This document shows positions 1 through 5,604 of a DNA stretch of 17,575 bases, piece by piece. The stretch lies in NCBI GenBank assembly GCA_031549145.1, contig JAVBQI010000180.1, positions 1 through 17,575 on the forward strand, given 5' to 3'. The position numbers were made by a program, and so were the translations under genes. Source of the stretch: JAVBSX01 sp031549145. GTDB taxonomy: Bacteria; Planctomycetota; Planctomycetia; Pirellulales; Thermoguttaceae. Each line of letters opens with the position of its first letter. The first letter of the stretch is position 1. The notes below the pieces were generated by a model. That model did no database searches. It worked only from the letters and a program-made list of their open reading frames with translations, and was not told the origin of the DNA.

Positions 1-1
1 A

Positions 2-856
2 GAGGTCGTCGGCGTAACCGGGCTGTTTATCGAAACGGGCAACGTGGTGATGACCAAGGACATCGGCCAGCGTTCGACCCCCTTGGACGACCGGGATCCG
101 AGCGTCGATTGGACCGGCCCGCTCGTCGTGATCGTCAACAAACTCAGCGCGAGCGCGAGCGAGATTTTCGCCGGGGCGATCAAGGATTACCGGCGGGGAT
201 TGATCCTCGGCGATTCGACGACCCACGGCAAAGGTTCCGTGCAGGAACTGAAAGACATCGGCGATCTGCTGTTCCGGGGGATGCCGAACCCGCCGGATAT
301 GGGAGCCTTGAAATTGACGGTCAGCGGCTACTACCTACCCAGCGGGGTTTCGCCGCAGCTCAACGGGGTAACCTCGGACGTCGAATTGCCCTCCTTGACG
401 AACTGCTTGGAGGATATTTCCGAAAAAGATTTGGATTACCCGCTTTCTTTCGAGAAGATCCCGGCCAATCCGAAGTATCCCACCTTCCCGTATGTCAACG
501 AAACGATCGTCAGGGAGGTCCGGGACAAATCCGCACCCCGGATTCAAGCGGACCCCGATTTCCAAAAGACCTTGCGGGAGAATCGGCTCTATCTCGAATT
601 CAAAGCGAAAAAAACTCGGACGTTGAACGAAAAGAAATTTTTCGAGGAGCATGAGCGTCTCCGGGCGGAAAAAATGGAATCCGACCGGTTCGATGAGATC
701 ATCAGCGGAGAGAATCAAATCAAACGCGATTACTATCTCAACGAAATCATGGCCGAAACGGTCGATTACATCCAAGCCTTGAACGGGGCCGGAATCGCTT
801 TCCCGAAAGACAGGGCGATCAAAGCCGGCGGACTCGGCTCGCTTTTCGGAATCTGA
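2..856 (+). CDS. prc: S41 carboxy-terminal processing protease (Prc/Tsp-like), C-terminal part
   Basis: This is the 3' part of a gene that begins before the window; the frame is open from base 2. It encodes the end of the S41 protease domain. The SASASEIFAGAIKDY motif carries the likely nucleophile Ser (codon 152-154) and the accompanying Asp, and THGKGSVQ carries the general-base Lys (codon 230-232), as in E. coli Prc. The PSGVSPQLNGVTSDVELPS stretch closes the protease core. The last ~120 residues are charged and helical, like the DUF3340 tail of Prc rather than the short tail of CtpA. Prc-type enzymes sit in the periplasm and trim or degrade proteins from their C-terminus. The signal peptide, PDZ domain and N-terminal region are outside the window. 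The stop is TGA at 854-856, and a short hairpin follows about 40 bp downstream. The family call is firm; the native substrate cannot be inferred. Confidence 0.9.
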   Translation, partial: EVVGVTGLFIETGNVVMTKDIGQRSTPLDDRDPSVDWTGPLVVIVNKLSASASEIFAGAIKDYRRGLILGDSTTHGKGSVQELKDIGDLLFRGMPNPPDMGALKLTVSGYYLPSGVSPQLNGVTSDVELPSLTNCLEDISEKDLDYPLSFEKIPANPKYPTFPYVNETIVREVRDKSAPRIQADPDFQKTLRENRLYLEFKAKKTRTLNEKKFFEEHERLRAEKMESDRFDEIISGENQIKRDYYLNEIMAETVDYIQALNGAGIAFPKDRAIKAGGLGSLFGI

Positions 857-893
857 GAGCGGGAACGAAACCACACGAGCGAGCCAATACGAG

Positions 894-912
894 CCGGGAC
901 CTGTGGTCCCGG
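894..912 (+). terminator. Hairpin after the S41 gene, possible terminator
   Basis: A perfect 8-bp GC-rich stem (CCGGGACC 894-901 with GGTCCCGG 905-912) with a 3-nt loop is followed by TTTCGTTC. A competing longer-range pairing is also possible between 863-872 (GAACGAAACC) and 911-920 (GGTTTCGTTC). The T run is weak, so this could be a poor intrinsic terminator or just a repeat. A near-identical hairpin lies at 15185-15208. Confidence 0.45.
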
Positions 913-938
913 TTTCGTTCACGACCAAAAAACGCAAC

Positions 939-1048
939 CGTCATTTCGACTGGAGCAACGCGCAAAGAGAAATCTCACCCTCGCGCAAGTGCCGGAAATT
1001 CCAAGTCTTCGGGCGAGGGTGAGATTTCTCGCTTCGCTCGAAATGACG
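939..1048 (+). repeat. Asymmetric palindromic repeat element, copy 1
   Basis: This 110-bp intergenic element begins CGTCATTTCGA and ends TCGAAATGACG. Inside it is a perfect 18-bp inverted repeat (GAGAAATCTCACCCTCGC at 967-984, its complement at 1013-1030) around a 28-nt loop. The outer arms are unequal: the left arm has about 17 nt between TTTCGA and GAGAAATCTC, the right arm only 7. The same element recurs at 11433-11541 in reverse orientation with the same inequality. It resembles the REP/BIME-like palindromes with GTCATTTCGAGCGAAGCGAG cores that are scattered in many bacterial genomes. No coding capacity is seen. It ends 50 bp before the ABC ATPase start. Confidence 0.85.
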
Positions 1049-1098
1049 TAGTATTTCGCCCATTTGCACGAAGTTCAATTTGCCGACTTTGTATTCTC

Positions 1099-1869
1099 AT
1101 GCTTTCGGTCCGTAATCTGCACTATCGATTCGGCTCGCGAACCCTCTTTCGCGAGCTGTCGTTCGATATCCGGCAAGGCGAATACGTCGGGCTGATCGGC
1201 CCGAACGGGGTCGGCAAAACGACGCTTTTGCGCTGCATCCTCCGGATTCTTTCCGATTGGACCGGCTCGATCGAGTACGGCGGCGTTTCCGTTCGCAACA
1301 TTCGGCGGAAGCAACTCGCCCGCAAAATCGCCTACGTTCAGCAATCGCTGAGCACGGTCTTCGCCTTTACGGTTCGCCAAGCCGGTGAACTGGGCCGTTA
1401 CCCTCATTTGAGCCCGCTCGCCCCGCTGTCCCGGGACGATCGCAACATCGTCGAAGAATCGCTCGAAGCGCTGGGCGTTCGTCATTTTTCCGAACGGATG
1501 ATCGATTCCCTCAGCGGCGGCGAGCGGCAAAAAGTGTTGCTCGCCGCCGCCTTGGCCCAGGAGCCGGACCTTTTGCTCCTGGACGAGCCGACCACGTTTC
1601 TGGATTACAGGCACCAGGAGGAAATCTGTCATTATTTGCGTCGGGTCAATCGCGAGCGGAAACTGACGATTTTGGAGATCACGCACGACCTGAATCGGGC
1701 CGCCCTCGACTGCTCGCACATCATCGCTCTTGCGGACGGACAAGTCGTTTTCGACGGGTCGCCCGATTCGCTCATGTCCCCCGAACGGTTGCGAACGATC
1801 TTCGGCATCGACTTCGCTCTCGCCAAGCACCCGCGACTGGGAACGAACATGATCCTCCCGCGAGTCTGA
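1099..1869 (+). CDS. ABC transporter ATP-binding protein, FecE/BtuD (iron-siderophore/B12) type
   Basis: A complete 256-aa ABC ATPase, normal length for the subfamily. Visible motifs are Walker A GPNGVGKTT (34-42), Q-loop glutamine near 81, signature LSGGERQ (138-144), Walker B LLLLDEP (158-164), D-loop LD (168-169) and the switch His196 in EITHDLN. The TTFLDYRHQ stretch and DGSPDSLMSPERLRTIFGI tail are typical of ATPases that power uptake of ferric siderophores, haem or cobalamin through a FecCD-type permease. Those partners are not next to it: the upstream gene is a protease and the downstream gene a secreted protein, so the ATPase is an orphan here. The ATG at 1099 starts exactly where the family N-terminus does, but no clear Shine-Dalgarno sequence precedes it. 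The substrate is unknown. Confidence 0.92.
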   Translation: MLSVRNLHYRFGSRTLFRELSFDIRQGEYVGLIGPNGVGKTTLLRCILRILSDWTGSIEYGGVSVRNIRRKQLARKIAYVQQSLSTVFAFTVRQAGELGRYPHLSPLAPLSRDDRNIVEESLEALGVRHFSERMIDSLSGGERQKVLLAAALAQEPDLLLLDEPTTFLDYRHQEEICHYLRRVNRERKLTILEITHDLNRAALDCSHIIALADGQVVFDGSPDSLMSPERLRTIFGIDFALAKHPRLGTNMILPRV

Positions 1870-2236
1870 AATTCCCCTTACCGAGTTCCAGATTGTATCA
1901 TGAGCTTTGTATACTGAAGCCAGTTTAAAATTCCCGTTTTCAATACGGTAGCGGCCCAACGAGGCCGCGGTTTGACGGAGGGCGAAGCCTACCGCCCCTA
2001 CCGGCTACGGTATGGCAGGCCGAACAACCGTTCTTACTGTTACACTTGGGTTATTTGGTTTTCAACGACCCGGAGCGGTCTTTTCAAAGAAGATATTCCC
2101 ATTTTTGCCAATGGTGGTGATGTTTTATATGCTATTTTAAGGCAGTAGGTACCGTCCGTTTGCAGGACCGGAAAGTCCACAAAATTGATTACCAATTGCA
2201 TTTGCGATTTTTTTCGTTTTCGGGAGATAAAATACA
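1870..2236. other. Intergenic region with a cluster of short inverted repeats
   Basis: 367 bp without a convincing gene. Between 1944 and 2012 lie several short inverted repeats: GCGGCC/GGCCGC (1951-1956 with 1963-1968, 6-nt loop), and CGGTAG near 1946 that can pair with either of two CTACCG copies (1989-1994, 1998-2003). The first hairpin could act as a terminator for the ABC gene about 80 bp upstream, but its T tract is poor. From 2040 on the DNA is more AT-rich and probably holds the promoter of the next gene; I could not pick out a convincing -35/-10 pair. A ribosome-binding site GGGAG (2222-2226) lies 10 nt before the ATG at 2237. Confidence 0.5.
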
Positions 2237-3640
2237 ATGATTTGGCGAAAAAGTAATGTCGTCCTTTTTTTGGCAGGTCTTTTTCTGGTTTCTTGCGGCA
2301 CCGGAATGCTTCGGGCGGCTGATGACACTTCCGGGTACTCCAACGCTGGGGTTTTCGTCGACGCGAACGGTGTGTTGTCCGCCTCGTCCAGTACGGCGAA
2401 CAACGTCAATCTCACCCAACAGCGGATCAAGGCCGCTCTCGGGATGTTGCCGGGCGACGTTGCCGCCAAAAGCGATTTGCGGCTTGTTTCGCTGAATCGT
2501 TTGGAAAAAACGATCGTCGAAAACAACGGGGCGATCGACGATACGATGCGGTATTTAGCCGGGATTCTCCGGATCAAATACGTTTTCTTTTATCCGGAAA
2601 GCGGCGATATCGTGATCGGCGGTCCGGCCGAAGGTTGGGTTCAAGGACAGGACGGAGCGTTCGTCGGGGCTTCGACGGGGCGACCGGTCCTCGAATTGGA
2701 AGATATGATCGTCGCCCTGCGGACGTTCCCCGCAGGAGGTTCCCGCGCGAAAGTCGTCGGCTGCTCGATCGACCCGACGGAAGAGGGATTGGCGAAAATG
2801 CAGGCGTTTACCCGAAGCGTCGGGGCGATCTCGAACGATCCGCAGGCCGCCGAACGCCAAAAGCAGCAGATCATGGTTGGGGTCAAAGATTCGCTCGGAT
2901 ATCATACGATCCGCGTCGACGGCGTTCCGGCCAACACGCATCTTGCCCAGGTTTTGGTCGCCGCCGACTATCGGATGAAGCTGATCGGGCTCGGCATTGA
3001 AGAGACCGGCGTCCGATTGGTCAAATACGTCGACAAGGCCGATCCGTCCGTCGTTGCCCGCAACTCCCTTGCCCGTTGGTATTTCGTTCCGGATTACGAA
3101 TGCGTCAAAATGACCGATGATCGGCTCGGTATGGAATTCGTCGGCAACGGCGTCAAACTGGTCGAAGAAGCGGAATTGGTCTCCGTCTCCGGCCAACGGA
3201 TCGTCTCCTCCAAAGCCAAAAATCGGGCCAGCCGCGAGTTCGTCAAAAGTTTTACCAGCCAATACCCGCAAATTTCCCAGGCGGCTCCCGTTTACGCCCA
3301 ATTGCGTAACGTGATCGACATGCTGGTTTGCGCCGCCCATATTCAAAAGGAAGGGTATTACGAAAAAAGCGGCTGGGATATGGAATTTTTCGGATCCGAG
3401 GACAAATTCGCCGTTGAAACTTACAAGACGCCCGAAAAAGTCGCTTCGGTCGTTGCCCGGGTCGAGAACGTCGGCAAAGGCCTTTTCAGCGTTCCGGTCA
3501 GCGGCGGGGTCGTAATCGAACCGGAAACGGCCCTGCAAGGCAATTCCGCGAAACCGGTCGAGAAGCAGTCGATCGAAAAGGCTTGGAACACCGTTCGGCT
3601 GGAACTCGCCGAAGGCCAATGGTGGTGGGACGCGAAATAG
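2237..3640 (+). CDS. Secreted DUF1598-like protein of unknown function
   Basis: 467 aa with a clear N-terminal export signal: basic MIWRK, then a hydrophobic core to about residue 19. The signal reads LVSC at residues 17-20, which fits a lipobox (lipid-modified Cys20), but an alternative type I cleavage near LRAAD (about residue 28) is also possible. The rest is a soluble alpha/beta protein without membrane segments. It has repeated short segments such as SDLRLVSLNRLE, DDTMRYLAGILRIKYVFFYP, VAADYRMKLIGLGIEE and SLARWYFVPDYECVK. This pattern matches what I recall of the planctomycete-specific DUF1598 family, whose role is not known. No catalytic motif is recognisable. The ATG is supported by GGGAG 10 nt upstream. 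The gene is probably transcribed alone, since it is convergent with the PQQ-propeller gene 51 bp downstream. Confidence 0.75.
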   Translation: MIWRKSNVVLFLAGLFLVSCGTGMLRAADDTSGYSNAGVFVDANGVLSASSSTANNVNLTQQRIKAALGMLPGDVAAKSDLRLVSLNRLEKTIVENNGAIDDTMRYLAGILRIKYVFFYPESGDIVIGGPAEGWVQGQDGAFVGASTGRPVLELEDMIVALRTFPAGGSRAKVVGCSIDPTEEGLAKMQAFTRSVGAISNDPQAAERQKQQIMVGVKDSLGYHTIRVDGVPANTHLAQVLVAADYRMKLIGLGIEETGVRLVKYVDKADPSVVARNSLARWYFVPDYECVKMTDDRLGMEFVGNGVKLVEEAELVSVSGQRIVSSKAKNRASREFVKSFTSQYPQISQAAPVYAQLRNVIDMLVCAAHIQKEGYYEKSGWDMEFFGSEDKFAVETYKTPEKVASVVARVENVGKGLFSVPVSGGVVIEPETALQGNSAKPVEKQSIEKAWNTVRLELAEGQWWWDAK

Positions 3641-3673
3641 AGGACAGAAGACAGAGGACAGAGGATAGAAGCA
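3639..3673. repeat. Heptamer tandem repeat between convergent genes
   Basis: Five successive 7-nt units, AGAGGAC, AGAAGAC, AGAGGAC, AGAGGAT and AGAAGCA, begin inside the TAG stop of the DUF1598-like gene and fill most of the 51-bp gap to the convergent propeller gene. It is a degenerate purine-rich microsatellite with no evident coding role. Confidence 0.8.
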
Positions 3674-3691
3674 ACGAGCCGCGTACTGTTC

Positions 3692-4828
3692 TTACTCTTT
3701 TTTCCCGAAACAGGATAGAACCCCGTCGCCGGTTCCGACGACGAGCCGGTTCTTGTCAATTGCCGGGGAACCGAGAATCTGGTCGGAAAGCTCCAACTTT
3801 TGCAACAGTTTGCCCGATTCGAGGTCGAGGACGTAAAAATTGGCATCGGTCGCCCCGCAATAAACCCGCTTCCCGGCGATGATTGGGCCCCCTTCGATTC
3901 GCCCTTTCGCTTTGAACGACCATTTCAGATCGCCGTTTTCCGGATCAAGAGCATAAATGGTTCGGTCGAATGCCCCGAAAACGACCCGACCGGGAACGAT
4001 CGCGGCCGGGGCACGAATCGATTGCTTGAGCGGGAACCGCCAAACGACCTCCGCCTTCTTCCAATCGACGGCGAGAAATTCGTTCCCCTCCGTCCCGAAA
4101 AACAGCCGGTCCCCGAGAACGGCCGGAGTCGAACCGGTCGGAGCCCCGAGGTCGACCGAGGCCTTTCCCTCACCTTTCTCCAAATCGACGATGTGCAGCT
4201 GCCCGTCGCAACCGGCGAGAAACCCGGTCTTTTCGACAACCGGCGGGCAGCAGCGAATCTGATCCGGGATCGCGTATTTCCAAACAAGAGCTCCGGTATT
4301 CGCTTCGAGGCAGTACAGGTTGCCGTTTTGCGAGCCGAACAACACTTTTCCCTCCCAAAGGTTGGGGCTGTTGTCGACGACCGCCTCGGTCGGGAACGAC
4401 CAACGCTCGCGGCCGTCCCGACTGTCAAAAGCATGAACCTTTCCCTCAGGGTCGCCGACGACGAGCAGGCCGTGCTGTTTTGTTGTCGGCAGCGGTTCCG
4501 AATCCCGGACGTAAATCGCGGGGACTAGAAATCCGGATTCGTTTTCGGTATGCCAACGTTCTTTGCCGGTTTCCAAATCGATCGCGAGAAAGCGATCTTC
4601 CGAGGAGCCGAGAAACACCGTTCCCTCGGCAATCACGGGAGAGGCTTCAAACCAACCTTTCGGGAGTTTGTATTCCCAAAGAAGCTCCAAGTGTTCCGGC
4701 AATTCGTCCTTGGAGACTCCGCTCGCGAGAGCATCGCCGCGAAAAAACGGCCAATCGGCTTGCACGGTCGGAACCGCCGCGACGAAGGCCAAAAGACATA
4801 AAACCATTCGTTGCGAAAAAAGTTTCAT
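3692..4828 (-). CDS. Secreted PQQ-like beta-propeller repeat protein
   Basis: 378 aa. Residues 1-24 form a Sec signal peptide (MKLFSQR, hydrophobic core, cleavage near VQA|DW). The mature protein starts DWPFFRGD, typical of planctomycete PQQ-propeller proteins. Seven repeats follow, each with a core of the type A-x-D-x-x-T/N-G-x-x-x-W: AIDLETGKERW, AFDSRDGRERW, CLEANTGALVW, IVDLEKGEGKA, AVDWKKAEVVW, ALDPENGDLKW, VLDLESGKLLQ, plus a closing strand. This makes a seven- or eight-bladed propeller. No residues expected of a PQQ-dependent dehydrogenase active site stand out, so a structural or binding role (BamB-like) is more likely than catalysis. It lies 20 bp downstream of the PadR-type gene on the same strand; AGAGAGG precedes the start. 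Probably co-transcribed with, and possibly controlled by, that regulator. Confidence 0.88.
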   Translation of the reverse strand: MKLFSQRMVLCLLAFVAAVPTVQADWPFFRGDALASGVSKDELPEHLELLWEYKLPKGWFEASPVIAEGTVFLGSSEDRFLAIDLETGKERWHTENESGFLVPAIYVRDSEPLPTTKQHGLLVVGDPEGKVHAFDSRDGRERWSFPTEAVVDNSPNLWEGKVLFGSQNGNLYCLEANTGALVWKYAIPDQIRCCPPVVEKTGFLAGCDGQLHIVDLEKGEGKASVDLGAPTGSTPAVLGDRLFFGTEGNEFLAVDWKKAEVVWRFPLKQSIRAPAAIVPGRVVFGAFDRTIYALDPENGDLKWSFKAKGRIEGGPIIAGKRVYCGATDANFYVLDLESGKLLQKLELSDQILGSPAIDKNRLVVGTGDGVLSCFGKKE

Positions 4829-4848
4829 TGAGGGGCCTCTCTTCCGGG

Positions 4849-5238
4849 CTATCGATTGTCTTTGACTGCGTTTCGCGTTGTTACGATCAGCGAGTCAATC
4901 GCTTTGCGATAATTTTCCAATGTCCGCGTCCAATGCCGAAGACACTTTTTTCCCTCGGCCGTGATCTCGAAAAGCCGTTTGGCCTGCCGGTTGCCCGAAG
5001 TGTCCCAGGACGAAACGACCAATCCCCGGGATTCGAGCGTTTTCAGGAAACGATAAATCCCGGAAAGGTCCGGAGCCTGTTCCAGGAAATTCGGTATCCC
5101 GCCGATACGCCGCGCCAATTCGTAGCCGTGCAGCGGCTCTTTCGCGAGAATCGCCAATAGGGCCGGTTGTATCAATTTGTCCAATGTCGTCCCGGAACAA
5201 GGACAGCTTTCAAAAGCATTCTTTGAAGATTTGGGCAT
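4849..5238 (-). CDS. PadR-family transcriptional regulator with N-terminal CPC motif
   Basis: 129 aa from the ATG at 5238. The frame stays open further upstream to another possible start at 5343, but the extra 35 residues look non-coding, and the sequence from MPKSSKNAFESCPCSG onward is family-like. Residues ~20-100 form the PadR winged helix: LIQPALLAILAKEPLHGYELARRI (helices 1-2), then SGIYRFLKTLESRGLVVSSWD (recognition helix and start of the wing), then the LFEITAEGKKCL strand-helix. A C-terminal helix for dimerisation follows. PadR proteins repress nearby genes, commonly in response to small aromatic ligands or envelope stress. Cys12 and Cys14, just before the DNA-binding domain, could bind metal or sense redox state; this is only a suggestion. 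The next gene, a secreted propeller protein, starts 20 bp downstream, so the pair forms an operon. No Shine-Dalgarno was seen before 5238. Confidence 0.85.
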   Translation of the reverse strand: MPKSSKNAFESCPCSGTTLDKLIQPALLAILAKEPLHGYELARRIGGIPNFLEQAPDLSGIYRFLKTLESRGLVVSSWDTSGNRQAKRLFEITAEGKKCLRHWTRTLENYRKAIDSLIVTTRNAVKDNR

Positions 5239-5283
5239 CGCAAAAATTATTGGTCTGCGCGAAAAATTTGATCCGGTTTGTAA

Positions 5284-5297
5284 CGCGAACACTCGCG
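5284..5297. promoter_or_regulatory. Candidate operator for the PadR-type regulator
   Basis: CGCGA-ACAC-TCGCG is a perfect dyad centred about 52 bp upstream of the PadR ATG. PadR proteins bind dyad operators in their own promoters, although the classic ATGT-N8-ACAT consensus is not seen here. The assignment rests on position and symmetry only. Confidence 0.25.
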
Positions 5298-5299
5298 AT

Positions 5300-5346
5300 C
5301 CCTTGATTTTTGAGACTACGCTTCGCTCCGTCTTGAAAATCAAGGG
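5300..5346. repeat. Imperfect 17-bp inverted repeat upstream of PadR
   Basis: CCCTTGATTTTTGAGAC (5300-5316) pairs with GTCTTGAAAATCAAGGG (5330-5346), two mismatches, across a 13-nt loop TACGCTTCGCTCC. The loop shares the CGCTTCGCTC core with the right arm of the palindromic element at 939-1048, so it may be a related repeat. Alternatively it is a transcript hairpin in the PadR leader. Confidence 0.65.
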
Positions 5347-5441
5347 CCAGATTTCATGAGCAAACCTGTAAGGAAAAAGACGGCTTTGTCTGTATCACAT
5401 CATTTTATGCGACAGGTTGACCGAAGGCAATCCGACCGAAA

Positions 5442-5495
5442 AACCCCGGCAAGCGGCCTCGGTGCAAGTTTTTTGCTTGCAGGGTTTGTTTTTGT
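5442..5495 (+). terminator. Possible leader hairpin with T-run ahead of the giant gene
   Basis: AACCCC..GGCAAGC (5442-5454) can pair, with a small bulge, with GCTTGCAGGGTT (5475-5487), and GTTTTTGTC follows. A smaller alternative is TGCAAG/CTTGCA (5463-5468 with 5476-5481). No upstream plus-strand gene needs terminating here, so this would be attenuator-like, or simply overlap the promoter by chance. Confidence 0.25.
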
Positions 5496-5505
5496 CAGGT
5501 AAAAT
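5477..5505 (+). promoter_or_regulatory. Candidate sigma70-type promoter for the giant propeller gene
   Basis: TTGCAG (5477-5482), a 17-bp spacer, and TAAAAT (5500-5505). The -10 matches the consensus in five of six positions; the -35 keeps only TTG. Transcription would start near 5512, leaving a leader of about 90 nt before the ATG at 5605. Confidence 0.3.
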
Positions 5506-5604
5506 TCGTCGATGGGGTTGAATTGCCTGTTTAGTCGAGCGGCGAAGACGCTGGCGTCGAACCGAGGAAATACGTTTTTGACAATTTTTTGTGAGGCGGA
5601 TGCA

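Larger units (their letters stand above)
5239..5604. other. Divergent control region between PadR operon and giant propeller gene
   Basis: 366 bp without a supported gene. Going rightward from the PadR start it holds a perfect 5-bp inverted repeat with 4-nt spacer (5284-5297), a 17-bp imperfect inverted repeat (5300-5346), a possible hairpin plus T-run (5442-5495), and a sigma70-like promoter candidate facing right (5477-5505). Both divergent transcription units must start within it. Confidence 0.6.

Noticed and set aside
967..1030. The 18-bp inverted repeat as a CRISPR repeat or transposon end
   Set aside because: There is no array of direct repeats and no transposase or target duplication; the two copies are single dispersed palindromes.
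1075..1959. 294-aa minus-strand frame opposite the ABC ATPase
   Set aside because: The plus strand has every ABC ATPase motif in order; the opposite frame has none.
2555..3619. 354-aa minus-strand frame opposite the DUF1598-like gene
   Set aside because: The plus frame has a signal peptide, a ribosome-binding site and protein-like composition; the minus frame is a shadow.
5512..5604. N-terminal extension of the giant protein from the ATG at 5512
   Set aside because: The extra 31 residues precede a clear signal peptide, and the ATG at 5605 has its own ribosome-binding site.
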